Below are positions 17,909 to 28,306 of a DNA stretch of 64,000 nt, piece by piece. The DNA is from Amycolatopsis coloradensis (GTDB lineage: Bacteria > Actinomycetota > Actinomycetes > Mycobacteriales > Pseudonocardiaceae): assembly GCF_037997115.1 (NCBI RefSeq), contig NZ_CP150484.1:4841922-4905921 (forward strand), given 5' to 3'. Made by a program: the position numbers and the translations under genes. The notes under the pieces are model-generated. The model did no database searches. It worked only from the letters and a program-made list of their open reading frames with translations, and was not told the DNA's origin. How positions within the stretch are numbered: the stretch's first letter is position 1; each line of letters starts with the position of its first letter.

Positions 17909-17914
17909 TAGTTT
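17909..17914 (+). promoter_or_regulatory. Possible -10 box of a leaderless transcript
   Basis: TAGTTT lies six bases before the ATG at 17921. The 44-base gap to the TetR start on the other strand must hold both promoters. Confidence 0.35.
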
Positions 17915-17920
17915 CCCTGT

Positions 17921-18859
17921 ATGGCGAAAAGCTCGGCGGTGGAGATCGAGGTCGGCGACCGTACGGTGCGTGTCTCGAATCCGGATCGTGTCTACTTCCC
18001 GGCACGCGGCGAGACCAAGCTCGACCTCGTCCGGTACTACCTCGCCGTCGGCGACGGGATCGTGCGGGCACTGCGGGAACGGCCGTGCATGCTGCATCGG
18101 TTCCCGTCCGGCGTTTCGGGGGAGAAGGTCCATCAGAAGCGGGTGCCGAACGGTGCTCCCGACTGGTTGCAGACCGTCCGCGTCGACTTCCCCTCCGGCA
18201 GGCACGCCTACGAACTGTGCGTCACCCATCCCGCGGACGTGATCTGGGCGGTGCAGATGTCGACCGTCGAGTTCCACCCGTGGAACTCGCGCCGCGCCGA
18301 CACCGAACGCCCCGACGAATGGCGGATCGACCTCGACCCGATGCCCGGCTGCCCGTTCTCCACCGTGCGGAAGGTCGCCCACACGGTCCGCGAGATCCTG
18401 GACGAGCTCGGGATCACCGGCTGGCCGAAGACCTCCGGCGGGCACGGCCTGCACGTCTACGTCCGGATCGAACCACGCTGGGGTTTCCAGGAGGTCCGCC
18501 GGGCGGCGCTCGCGTTCGCGCACGAGGTCGAGCGGCGGATGCCCGACGAGGTCACCACCACCTGGTGGCGCAAGGACCGCGACCCGTCGAAGCTGTTCGT
18601 GGACTACAACCAGAACGCGCGCGACCACACCATCGCGAGCGCGTATTCGGTTCGTGGCGTGCCCGAAGCCGTCATCTCGACCCCGATCCGGTGGGACGAG
18701 ATCGACGACGTCGAACCGCGTGAGTTCACCATCGCAACCGTGCCCGCGCGCTTCGCCGAACTCGGCGACCTGCACGCGGGCATCGACGACACGGCGTACT
18801 CGCTCGAGACCCTGCTCGAGTGGGCGGACCGGGAAGGCCTCGACACGGAAGGCGAGTGA
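17921..18859 (+). CDS. Stand-alone LigD-type polymerase domain (AEP primase fold)
   Basis: A 312-residue protein matching the polymerase/primase module of LigD used in bacterial non-homologous end joining. Landmarks are the N-terminal VSNPDRVYFPARGETKLDLV, the catalytic Asp pair in WRIDLDP (Asp137, Asp139), SGGHGLHVYVRIEP with the conserved His, and FVDYNQNARDHTIASAYSVR. There is no ligase or nuclease domain, and no ku gene within the window. Such separate PolDom proteins occur in actinobacteria and can fill or extend ends with ribonucleotides. Partners, if any, are encoded elsewhere. Confidence 0.9.
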   Translation: MAKSSAVEIEVGDRTVRVSNPDRVYFPARGETKLDLVRYYLAVGDGIVRALRERPCMLHRFPSGVSGEKVHQKRVPNGAPDWLQTVRVDFPSGRHAYELCVTHPADVIWAVQMSTVEFHPWNSRRADTERPDEWRIDLDPMPGCPFSTVRKVAHTVREILDELGITGWPKTSGGHGLHVYVRIEPRWGFQEVRRAALAFAHEVERRMPDEVTTTWWRKDRDPSKLFVDYNQNARDHTIASAYSVRGVPEAVISTPIRWDEIDDVEPREFTIATVPARFAELGDLHAGIDDTAYSLETLLEWADREGLDTEGE

Positions 18860-18862
18860 ACC

Positions 18863-18890
18863 GCCCGCATTTAGAGGACTAAATGCGGGC
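18863..18890. terminator. 12-bp hairpin between convergent genes
   Basis: GCCCGCATTTAG (18863-18874) and CTAAATGCGGGC (18879-18890) pair perfectly with an AGGA loop, between the polymerase and UvrA-like stops. It can act in both directions. Confidence 0.75.
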
Positions 18891-18896
18891 AGAGGG

Positions 18897-21281
<2,385 letters not shown>

Positions 21282-21379
21282 CTTCTCTCCATCCTCATGT
21301 GGGCCGCGTGTACGTTCCGTCAGCCTCACCGGGCTCGATCTAACCAGCTTCGAGCTGTTCGTCCTCGATGATGGTCACG

Positions 21380-21604
21380 CTAGGTGAGTCCGGGGGCCAA
21401 GTGCTTCTCGATTCCTGATCCGTCTTCCCGAAGCAGGGTCGCGAGCAGCTTCTCGCCCTCGGGCCACGGCCCGTGCGCTCCGGTGAGATGCCCGACGAGA
21501 CCGATGTCGGCGAACTCGGCACCCCAGCTTCCGGCGAAGGACCGCGCGCGGGCCGGGGTCATCCAGCGGTCGTCCGCGAACAGAAGTGCCATGGACGTCA
21601 GCAT
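21380..21604 (-). pseudogene. Short C-terminal remnant of an RBBP9/YdeN-type serine hydrolase
   Basis: A 74-codon frame starting directly after the Lrp stop (TGAATG). It reads FADDRWMTPARARSFAGSWG then GAEFADIGLVGHLTGAHG and WPEGEKLLATLL, which resembles the final third of RBBP9/YdeN hydrolases, including the region of the catalytic Asp and His. The N-terminal portion with the nucleophile Ser is absent. It could be a degraded gene or a very small protein kept in the Lrp operon; I favour a remnant. The family call is from recognition of the pattern. Confidence 0.55.
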
Positions 21605-22108
21605 TCAGACGCTCCAGCCCTCGCTCTTCGTCGCCTTCAGGTAGTCCTCGACCGGTGGGCCGACCGGCCTGCCCTCGTACTGGGTCGACAGCACCACCGA
21701 CGACCGGATCTCGCCGTGTTTGCCCAGCCGTTCGAAGAGGCCTTCGAGGTGTTCGAGCGACACGGCCCGCACCTTCAGCATGGTGCAGCGGTCGCCGCTG
21801 AGCCGGTGCAGCTCGACCACCTCGGGGTAGTCCTCGGACTTGCTGGTGCGCAGGAGGCAGCTGCCGAGCGAGCAGCGCATCTCGACGAACGCCTGGAGGC
21901 CGTACCCGGCGCGGCGGGCGTCGACCTGGGCGCGGTACCCGGTGATGACGCCCGCCTCCTCCAGCCGCCGGACCCGTTCGGCGACGGCCGGGGCAGAGAG
22001 GTTCACGCGGCGGCCGAGTTCCTTGAACGAGAGCCGCCCGTCGCTCTGGAGCGTTTCGAGGAGCCGCCAGTCGAGATCGTCCAGCGCCCTTTCCGATCGT
22101 AAGGTCAT
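21605..22108 (-). CDS. Lrp/AsnC-family transcriptional regulator
   Basis: A 167-residue regulator. The N-terminal helix-turn-helix (about 8-60) contains LDDLDWRLLETLQSDGRLSF and NLSAPAVAERVRRLEEAGVI; the C-terminal RAM/ligand domain (about 70-150) contains GYGLQAFVEM and GDRCTMLKVRAVSLEHLEG. An amino acid is the usual ligand. ATG 22108 has GGAAGGAA about ten bases upstream. It is divergent from the MFS transporter at 22202, its most likely target; many Lrp-type proteins control a neighbouring exporter. Confidence 0.9.
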   Translation of the reverse strand: MTLRSERALDDLDWRLLETLQSDGRLSFKELGRRVNLSAPAVAERVRRLEEAGVITGYRAQVDARRAGYGLQAFVEMRCSLGSCLLRTSKSEDYPEVVELHRLSGDRCTMLKVRAVSLEHLEGLFERLGKHGEIRSSVVLSTQYEGRPVGPPVEDYLKATKSEGWSV

Positions 22109-22189
22109 CGCGCCCGGATTCCTTCCATGATGCGCCTCGCACCCCCGCGAGGCCTTCGTCAGCCTATTCGCCGGAGCACCCGGAATCCC

Positions 22190-22195
22190 TAGGTT
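22190..22195 (+). promoter_or_regulatory. -10 box of a probable leaderless transcript
   Basis: TAGGTT lies six bases before the ATG at 22202, which has no Shine-Dalgarno sequence. Confidence 0.4.
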
Positions 22196-22201
22196 TGAAT
22201 C

Positions 22202-23386
22202 ATGAAACCGATGTTCGCGCTCTTCATGGGCGTCGCCTGTCTCAGTACCGCGGTCGTCGGTCTGTCCACCACGGCGGCCCTGATCGTGGTCGAGCACGCC
22301 GGCGCAGCGTGGAGCGGGCTGCCGAACGCCGTGCTGGTACTCGGTTCCGCGGCGGGTTCGCTGTGGTCGGGGGCACTGGCCGCCCGCTACGGCAGGCGGC
22401 TCGTCCTGGTGCTGATGTACGGCGCCGCGGTGGCGGGCGCGCTGATCTCGTTCGCCGGCGTGCTCGGCGGATCCGTGCTCGCGCTGGTGGCGGGGATGCC
22501 CTTGATCGGCTTCGGCAACAGCGGCGCGCAGCTGTCCCGGTACACGGCCGCCGACCTGTCGCCCGAGCACCGCAAGGGGTTCGCACTGTCCACAATGGTC
22601 TGGGCGGGGACCGTCGGCGCGGTCGCGGGGCCCGCCCTGATCGCACCGGCCGCGGCGAGGGCGGAAGCCGCCGACCTGCCCGCCCTGTCCGGCCCGATCG
22701 CGGCGGGGGCGATCGTCGTGGCCATCGCCGTGGTCGCCGTCGCCACCCTGCCGCGTGGCCTCGCCGCCCCGGCGGAGGGGGTGGCGAGGACGGAGCGGAT
22801 GTCCGTGCGGAACCCGGTGATCCTCGGGCCGCTCGTGGCGATGGTCGGCGCGCAACTGGCCATGGTGGCGGTGATGACGATGACGCCGGTCCAATTGCAC
22901 CAGCACGGTCAGGGACTGGACGTCGTCGGCTGGGTGCTGAGCGCCCATCTGGTCGGGATGTTCGCGCTGGCACCGCTGTCCGGCTGGATCACCGACCGCT
23001 GGGGCGGCCGCGCGGCGATCTTCGGCGGGATCGGCACGCTCACCGTCGCGGCGGTCACCGCGATCGGCGCCCCGGATTCGCATCACGTGGGAATCCCGGT
23101 CGCGATGTTCCTGCTGGGCTACGGCTGGAACCTGGTGTTCGTCGGCGGCAGCAGCATGCTCAGCCGCGATCTCCCGCCCGCTCAGCGGACGAGGGCCCAA
23201 GGCACCGTCGACGCCTTCGTCTGGGGGACCTCGGCCGCGGCGAGCCTGCTCGCCGGGCAGCTGTTCGGCCTGGGCGGATACGTTCTGGTCGCCGTCGCGG
23301 GCGGACTGTGCGCTCTCGTCCCGCTCGCGGTGATCGGCCGACGGGCGGCCGAGCCGGAATCCGTTGAAAAAGCCGGGCTCCGCTGA
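22202..23386 (+). CDS. MFS transporter (12-span)
   Basis: A 394-residue major facilitator with about twelve hydrophobic segments. The conserved loop between spans 2 and 3 reads SLWSGALAARYGRRL, and its counterpart in the second half is LSGWITDRWGGRAAIF. Its size and motif fit an exporter of small molecules such as drugs or amino acids. The substrate is unknown. It is divergent from the Lrp-type regulator, suggesting inducible export controlled by that protein. Confidence 0.87.
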   Translation: MKPMFALFMGVACLSTAVVGLSTTAALIVVEHAGAAWSGLPNAVLVLGSAAGSLWSGALAARYGRRLVLVLMYGAAVAGALISFAGVLGGSVLALVAGMPLIGFGNSGAQLSRYTAADLSPEHRKGFALSTMVWAGTVGAVAGPALIAPAAARAEAADLPALSGPIAAGAIVVAIAVVAVATLPRGLAAPAEGVARTERMSVRNPVILGPLVAMVGAQLAMVAVMTMTPVQLHQHGQGLDVVGWVLSAHLVGMFALAPLSGWITDRWGGRAAIFGGIGTLTVAAVTAIGAPDSHHVGIPVAMFLLGYGWNLVFVGGSSMLSRDLPPAQRTRAQGTVDAFVWGTSAAASLLAGQLFGLGGYVLVAVAGGLCALVPLAVIGRRAAEPESVEKAGLR

Positions 23387-23524
23387 TCTGCGAAACCCGG
23401 GGCCTGCCGTCATACTGCTTCACTCCGACACGAACGAACCCGTGATGACGCAGATCACGTGGGTGACCGATTCGGAGGGTCCTAGGGTGAAAGCAGACAA
23501 GGTGCGGGAGATCGGGGGTGCACG

Positions 23525-23713
23525 ATGAGCGAGTTCGCGGTGAATCTGCGGGACCGGGTACGGCAGGCGAGGGAGGACGTCCAGATCGCCAAGCAGGCCT
23601 CGGACGAGGACAGGGCTTCGGCCGTCGGCGCCGATCTGGCCAACCTGGAGCGACTGGCCGCCGAGCACGGCGTGGAGCTGCCGGAGCAGTCTTCGGGTGA
23701 CGTCCGGGCGTGA
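23525..23713 (+). CDS. Small hypothetical protein, 62 residues
   Basis: A small, highly charged, probably helical protein (NLRDRVRQAREDVQIAKQAS then AVGADLANLERLAAEHGVEL). The ATG has GGGGG eight bases upstream, and TAGGGT at 23483-23488 may be its -10 box. Coding-like third-position GC and the good ribosome site argue that it is real. I do not recognise the family. It stands 44 bases before the polyamine operon. Confidence 0.6.
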   Translation: MSEFAVNLRDRVRQAREDVQIAKQASDEDRASAVGADLANLERLAAEHGVELPEQSSGDVRA

Positions 23714-23757
23714 CCCGGGTTCGGAGCCGATGATCGGGCTTTGACACCCTGGGGCGT

Positions 23758-24900
23758 GTGACCGCAAGCCTGAACCGGATCCGCGCCTTCCTGGCGGACC
23801 GCGAGCCGCCGACACCGTGTCTGGTCGTCGACACCGACCTGGTCGCGGAGAGTGCGGCCGCGGTCTCGGCGGCTTTCCCGGACGCGCTGATCCGCTACGC
23901 GGTCAAGGCGAATCCGGCTCCCGAGGTACTCGACGCCGTGGCGTCGACCGGCGCGGGCTTCGACGTGGCGGGCACGGCGGAGATCGAGCTGTGCCTGTCC
24001 CGGGGCGCGCGGGCGGCGGACCTGGCCTACGGCAACACGATCAAGAAACCGGCGGACATCGCCTTCGCTCACGAGCGCGGGGTCCGTGAATTCACCACGG
24101 ATTCCGCCGGTGATCTGGCGAACCTTGCCGAGCACGCGCCCGGTTCGCTGGTCTCGGTCCGCCTGCTGACCGGCGGTCCGGACTCGGTCACGCCGTTCGG
24201 CCACAAGTTCGGCTGCGAGCCCGCGGTGGCCGCGACCCTGCTGCGCCAGGCCGCGGAAGCCGGGCTGCGGCCGGGAATCGCGTTCCACGTCGGCTCGCAG
24301 CAGCCGGATCCGGCCGCCTGGGAGATCGGGATCGCGACCGCGGCCAAGGTCGCCGCCGACGCGGGCGTCGTACTGGAGCGGCTCAACATCGGCGGAGGGT
24401 TCGCCACCGAGCATCGGGAACCCGTGCCGTCGCTGACGGACTACGCCGCGGTGATCCACGCCGCCCGCCGGGAGCATCTGCCGGAGCCGGAGTTGCTGCT
24501 GGAACCCGGTCGCGTGATCGTCGGCGACGCCGGGCTCATCAGGACCGAGGTCGTCCTGGTGACGACTCGCGCCGCCGCGGACGAACGCCGCTGGGTCTAC
24601 CTCGACGTCGGCAGGTACAACGGAATGGCGGAGTGCGAGAACGAAGCCGTCGCGTATCGGCTGGAGGCCGTCGGCGTCAAGGGGCCGCAAGGACCGGTGG
24701 TCCTCGCCGGGCCGACCTGCGATGGTGACGACGTGCTCTACCAGCGGACGCCATGCGCCCTGCCGATGTCGTTGAAGGCCGGCGACCGGCTGGACATCCC
24801 GGGCACCGGGGCGTACACCGCCAGCTATTCGTCCGTCGCGTTCAACGGAATCGAGCCGTTGCGTACCTATTGTGTGGGGAGGTTCGCCGATGCCGGGTGA
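23758..24900 (+). CDS. Ornithine/lysine decarboxylase, alanine-racemase fold (type III PLP)
   Basis: A 380-residue PLP enzyme that decarboxylates a basic amino acid, most likely ornithine to putrescine given its neighbours. PLP-binding Lys50 lies in IRYAVKANPAPEVLDAV; HVGSQQPD and LNIGGGFATEH are the phosphate-contact loops; Cys321-Asp322 in GPTCDGDDVL is the substrate-binding pair typical of ornithine decarboxylases and supplied by the partner subunit. The GTG start at 23758 follows GGGG. It overlaps speD by 11 bases. Lysine or diaminopimelate as substrate cannot be fully excluded. Confidence 0.88.
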   Translation: MTASLNRIRAFLADREPPTPCLVVDTDLVAESAAAVSAAFPDALIRYAVKANPAPEVLDAVASTGAGFDVAGTAEIELCLSRGARAADLAYGNTIKKPADIAFAHERGVREFTTDSAGDLANLAEHAPGSLVSVRLLTGGPDSVTPFGHKFGCEPAVAATLLRQAAEAGLRPGIAFHVGSQQPDPAAWEIGIATAAKVAADAGVVLERLNIGGGFATEHREPVPSLTDYAAVIHAARREHLPEPELLLEPGRVIVGDAGLIRTEVVLVTTRAAADERRWVYLDVGRYNGMAECENEAVAYRLEAVGVKGPQGPVVLAGPTCDGDDVLYQRTPCALPMSLKAGDRLDIPGTGAYTASYSSVAFNGIEPLRTYCVGRFADAG

Positions 24901-25261
24901 AGTACCACTCGTCGGCCGGTTCGCCGGCCGCCACGTACTCGCGGAGTTCGAGGGGATCGAGCCGTCGTTGCTCGACGATGCCGTGCTGCTCAAGAAGACG
25001 CTCGCCGAAGCGGTGACCGAGGCGGGCGCGACGGTCTGCGAAGTCGTGTCGCATTCCTTCGCCCCGCAAGGGGTCACCGTGCTCGCGCTGCTGGCGGAAT
25101 CGCACGCGTCGGTGCACACCTATCCGGAGATCGGCTCGGTGTTCGTGGACGTGTTCACCTGCGGGGACCGGGCGGATCCGGAACGCGCGGTCACACTGCT
25201 GGCGAAGATGCTGGGCGCCGGTACCGTCCGGATGTCCACCGTGGAACGAGGAGAGAACTGA
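24890..25261 (+). CDS. speD: S-adenosylmethionine decarboxylase proenzyme
   Basis: A 123-residue prokaryotic (class 1B) AdoMet decarboxylase that makes the aminopropyl donor for spermidine. It should self-cleave between Glu70 and Ser71 in AESHASVHTYPE, leaving a pyruvoyl group on the beta chain; Cys and His residues of the active site are in FTCGDRADPERAV. The ATG at 24890 has GGGGAGG nine bases upstream and overlaps the decarboxylase gene. Its stop overlaps the speE start by one base. Confidence 0.93.
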   Translation: MPGEVPLVGRFAGRHVLAEFEGIEPSLLDDAVLLKKTLAEAVTEAGATVCEVVSHSFAPQGVTVLALLAESHASVHTYPEIGSVFVDVFTCGDRADPERAVTLLAKMLGAGTVRMSTVERGEN

Positions 25262-26121
25262 TGGTGCAGCGAGTGATCGTCGAGCCGATGGGCGCGGGGC
25301 TCACCCGGAACTGGGACGTCGAGGAGGTCCTGTTCGAGGGCCGCACCGCGTTCCAGAACGTCCTCATCGGACGGACCGCGCAAGGGATCTCGTTGTTCTG
25401 CGACGACGAACGGCAGAGCACCGAACTGAGTCAGCTCGTATACCACGAGGCGCTGATGATCCCCGCGCTGCTGCTCGCAGAACGCGTCGAGCGGGTACTG
25501 ATCATCGGCTCCAGCGAAGGGGTCGCCTCCGAACTCGCGGTCGCCGCGGGCGCAGAGGTGGTCGATCACGTCGACATCGACGCCGAAGCGGTGCGGGCCT
25601 GCGCCGAGCATCTTCCCTACGGCTACACGCTCGACGATCTGGCCCGTGCCGAGCGCGGGGAGGGGAAGATCCGGATCCACTACCGCGACGGCTGGGAGTT
25701 CCTCGCCGACGCGCGTGAGCGCGGGGATTCCTACGACGTGGTCGTGATCGACCTGCCGGACGAGAACGACGATCCGGAGGCGCAGCACAACCGGTTGTAC
25801 GGTGCCGATTTCCTCGCCCGGTGCACGGCGTTGCTCACCGACGGCGGAGTGGTCGGGTGTCAGGCGGGTTGCCCGACATTGTGGCGCAACCAGACGTTGA
25901 CCACGTCGTGGCGCCGGTTCGGCGAGTCTTTCGGGACCGTTCTCTACTACGGTTCGGACGAGCACGAGTGGGCGTTCCTGAGCGGCAGGGCCGACGCGCT
26001 CGAAGAGCCCGGCGCGCTCGTCGCGGAAAAGCTCGGCAAGGCGGGCATCGGGGAGTCCACTTTAGACGAAGAGGCGTTGAGGGCGAATACGATGCCGCCG
26101 TTTTCCCTGCGGCGGCACTGA
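25261..26121 (+). CDS. speE: Spermidine synthase-like aminopropyltransferase
   Basis: A 286-residue enzyme transferring an aminopropyl group from decarboxylated AdoMet to putrescine. Visible are the N-terminal beta domain (LFEGRTAFQNVLIG), LVYHEALMIPALLL, the nucleotide-binding loop VLIIGSSEGVASELAV, the acidic strand DIDAEAVRAC and the catalytic-loop strand VVVIDLPDENDDPEAQHNRL. The usual GGGDGG is replaced by GSSEGV, so activity or substrate choice may differ from classical SpeE. It is the last gene of the three-gene polyamine operon. Confidence 0.88.
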   Translation: MVQRVIVEPMGAGLTRNWDVEEVLFEGRTAFQNVLIGRTAQGISLFCDDERQSTELSQLVYHEALMIPALLLAERVERVLIIGSSEGVASELAVAAGAEVVDHVDIDAEAVRACAEHLPYGYTLDDLARAERGEGKIRIHYRDGWEFLADARERGDSYDVVVIDLPDENDDPEAQHNRLYGADFLARCTALLTDGGVVGCQAGCPTLWRNQTLTTSWRRFGESFGTVLYYGSDEHEWAFLSGRADALEEPGALVAEKLGKAGIGESTLDEEALRANTMPPFSLRRH

Positions 26122-26240
26122 GAACCCCGCCCGTCGTTATCCATCCGAGATCAACGGTCGTCGCCGTGTGTGACGTCGTCGGAACAGGATCCTCCATCTG
26201 GTCGTTGCCGGTGATCGCGGTGAAGGCCAGAATCGCTCGG

Positions 26241-26939
26241 GTGAACAGCTGGCGAACGGACCGGGAGCCCGCAGTCTGTGCCGCCTTCGCGAGTTTGACC
26301 GCGAGTGTCACGGAAGACCTCGGGCCGGGCCGGGTGGTGGACACCTTGTCCAGCGAATGCACGCGACTGCTGCCGATCGATTCCACCGAGGTCTTCCTGC
26401 CGGGTCTCGAACTCGAACGCCATCCCTCGGCGGTGGCGGAAGGGCCCGCGCGAGAGTCGTTCGAAACCGGGAACGACATCGCCGTCCGTGACCTTTCCGC
26501 GGAGGCTTCGCGCTGGCCGGGTTACGCCGCCAGAATGGCGGGGAAGGGTTATGCCGCGGTTTCCGCGCTGCCATTGCGGACGGCGGACGAAACCGTCGGC
26601 GCGATCGCCTTCCTCAGTGCCGAAACCGCGGTCCTGAGTGCTGAAGACCGCCGTCTTGGCCGGGCGCTCGCCGACGTCGCGACGTTGTGCCTTCTGCGCC
26701 AGCGGGAATTGCGTCATTACCGGACGCTTTCGGAGCAGTTGCAGACCGCGCTCGAAAGCCGGGTCGTCATCGAACAGGCGAAAGGCATGCTCGCCGAACG
26801 CGCCGGTGTCGATGTCGGCACCGCCTTCCGTCGTTTGCGTTCCCTCGCCCGCGGTACGAACAGGAAGCTGGCGGAAGTCGCGCGCGGCGTCGTCGAAGGC
26901 ACACTGGACGCCCGCGAACTCCGGTCGCGAGGCCGGTGA
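26241..26939 (+). CDS. GAF-ANTAR signalling/antitermination protein
   Basis: A protein of about 232 residues with a GAF sensor domain (about 10-150) and a C-terminal ANTAR RNA-binding domain (about 165-225; QLQTALESRVVIEQAKGMLA then DVGTAFRRLRSLAR). ANTAR proteins bind paired hexaloop hairpins in nascent RNA and prevent termination. The start is uncertain: GTG at 26166, 26211 or 26241 are all in frame; 26241 gives the usual short N terminus. It is the first gene of the signalling island. Confidence 0.82.
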   Translation: MNSWRTDREPAVCAAFASLTASVTEDLGPGRVVDTLSSECTRLLPIDSTEVFLPGLELERHPSAVAEGPARESFETGNDIAVRDLSAEASRWPGYAARMAGKGYAAVSALPLRTADETVGAIAFLSAETAVLSAEDRRLGRALADVATLCLLRQRELRHYRTLSEQLQTALESRVVIEQAKGMLAERAGVDVGTAFRRLRSLARGTNRKLAEVARGVVEGTLDARELRSRGR

Positions 26940-26972
26940 CGGCTGCCGGGAAACGGCAAGCGTGGGCTGATA

Positions 26973-26986
26973 GGGCCGTTGGTCAC
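26973..26986 (+). promoter_or_regulatory. DosR-box-like site upstream of the PspAB-like gene
   Basis: GGGCC and GTCAC half-sites with a 4-base gap, keeping eight of ten half-site bases of the mycobacterial DosR pattern (GGGAC, four bases, GTCCC). Nearby GGGAC/GTCCC halves at 26995-27006 have only a 2-base gap. The site is about 110 bases before the ATG at 27089. Confidence 0.35.
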
Positions 26987-27060
26987 CGGAACCGGGGACT
27001 TGTCCCGGACAGCGCGCGACCGTGCGGCCCTAGGGCGCGAGGTCGTCATCGGAAAGGCTT

Positions 27061-27083
27061 CACCGCACCAGAAGGGTGCGGTG
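27061..27083 (+). promoter_or_regulatory. Hairpin touching the ribosome-binding site of the PspAB-like gene
   Basis: CACCGCACC (27061-27069) and GGTGCGGTG (27075-27083) form a perfect 9-bp stem ending where the Shine-Dalgarno-like GAGG (27083-27086) begins. It could limit ribosome access, or be a terminator of the preceding gene. Confidence 0.35.
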
Positions 27084-27088
27084 AGGTC

Positions 27089-27646
27089 ATGGCGTTGCTG
27101 GGAGGTCTGCGCGGGAGGGGCCGGTCGGTGCGGCCGAGCATGCTTCCGTTGCTGGAGTTGAGGTCCGCGGCATTGACCCTGCGGTCCGGGTACGGGCTGG
27201 CGTCCACCGGATCAGGGACGGTCTGCTTCGTCGCGGAGGGCCGTCCGGGCCAGGGGACGGAGGCGGAGATCGTCGCCGGGCTCGCCGGGGACTCTATCCG
27301 TCGTAACGTGGTCAATCACGACGCGCTCGGGCGGACGATCGTGCGCTGCTGGCGGGAGAACGGCGACCTGGGCTGGTTGCTCGACGACCTCGCCGACGTC
27401 AACGAGCGGTTGACTCAGGCCGGGTTCGCGTCCTGGCTGCTGCACACGACGGTCGACTTCGCCGAGCTGCGGGACATGCGCCATCCCAAGCTGACCATGG
27501 TCTATCGCCGGGAGCGCGGCACTTTCTACCCGTACGCGCCTCGTGGGACCCAGGGCCGGGACAGGGCTATGGAACTGAGGATCCGCTCGTCGCTGAGCCG
27601 GATCGTGCCGATGGAGTCCGACATCGGCCGGTGGCGCCCGGTGTGA
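27089..27646 (+). CDS. PspAB-like protein (PspA-associated family)
   Basis: A 185-residue soluble protein resembling the actinobacterial PspA-associated protein PspAB: LRSAALTLRSGYGLASTGSG near the N terminus, and MVYRRERGTFYPYAP followed by MELRIRSSL near the C terminus, ending DIGRWRPV. PspAB usually sits beside pspA and pspAA and is linked to envelope stress. Neither partner is present here, so this is a solitary copy. The function of the family is not established. The ATG at 27089 has GAGG upstream inside or beside a hairpin. Confidence 0.7.
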   Translation: MALLGGLRGRGRSVRPSMLPLLELRSAALTLRSGYGLASTGSGTVCFVAEGRPGQGTEAEIVAGLAGDSIRRNVVNHDALGRTIVRCWRENGDLGWLLDDLADVNERLTQAGFASWLLHTTVDFAELRDMRHPKLTMVYRRERGTFYPYAPRGTQGRDRAMELRIRSSLSRIVPMESDIGRWRPV

Positions 27647-27661
27647 CGGGCGCCGGCCCGG

Positions 27662-27931
27662 TCAGCCGAGCGCGCCGCTGAGCCAGCCGCGCAGCCGCTG
27701 GACGCGCCGGTCTCCCGGGGTCCACGCCGGGAGACGGCGCCGCGACCGCGTGGCCAGGGCCGCGCCGTCGAGATGCCGGATGGCGGTGAGCACGTCGTCG
27801 AGCAGCGAAGCATGCGTTTCGGGTTCGGTCACGACCCTCGGCAGCCGCTCGAATTCGGCCGCGACCCGCGCCCGGCGGGCGACCGCGTGCGTGCCGGGAC
27901 GGCGGCGGGTCTCGCAGATCCTCGTGGTCAC
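27662..27931 (-). CDS. Hypothetical protein, 89 residues
   Basis: A small basic protein (VTTRICETRRRPGTHAVARR then ETHASLLDDVLTAIRHLDGA and VQRLRGWLSGALG). The GTG at 27931 has AAGGG about 12 bases upstream. It is convergent with the PspAB-like gene, 15 bases stop to stop. I do not recognise a family; the frame also stays open upstream to 28057. The coding assignment is tentative. Confidence 0.45.
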   Translation of the reverse strand: MTTRICETRRRPGTHAVARRARVAAEFERLPRVVTEPETHASLLDDVLTAIRHLDGAALATRSRRRLPAWTPGDRRVQRLRGWLSGALG

Positions 27932-28306
27932 GTCCCGGTCACCCTTCCCGTGCTCTCGGTCCGGCAGTCGTCGCGTACGACGATGAGCCACCGAGGCCGT
28001 TCCGGTGAGCGCCGAAGGTTGTGCCATCGAGGGCACAAAGACCTCACTCGGTCGCAAGACGGGTACAACGGGTCACGGGTTGGCCTCGAAAACGACGGTG
28101 GGACCGGAGGCAGTGGGAAAATGCGCCGGTCTCCAGCCGGATCTCGCGTGCTTGAAGCCGGAAGACACCGCGCGATCCGGTTTCGGGTGTGTTCCGTCTT
28201 CGGACACGCGAGTTCGCACCAGGGTGAATGCGGCCGTGGCGGGGTTGATTTCCGGGAATCTGCCGGACAATGGTCAGGGCGAGAACACGATCGACGGAGA
28301 AGGTGC
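27932..28306. other. Intergenic region before the response-regulator gene
   Basis: About 375 bases with lower coding signal. The last 20 bases carry GGAGAAGG, the ribosome site for 28307. I see no hairpin terminator and no clear promoter; GGGCACAAAGACCTC at 28031-28045 vaguely recalls the DosR-type spacing but is weak. Confidence 0.5.

Noticed and set aside
27027..27036. Palindrome GCCCTAGGGC upstream of the PspAB-like gene
   Set aside because: Too short and G/C-rich to separate from chance, with no gap like that of the other DosR-type sites.
28031..28045. DosR-like site in the 27932-28306 gap
   Set aside because: The halves match poorly, and the site is over 250 bases from the next gene.
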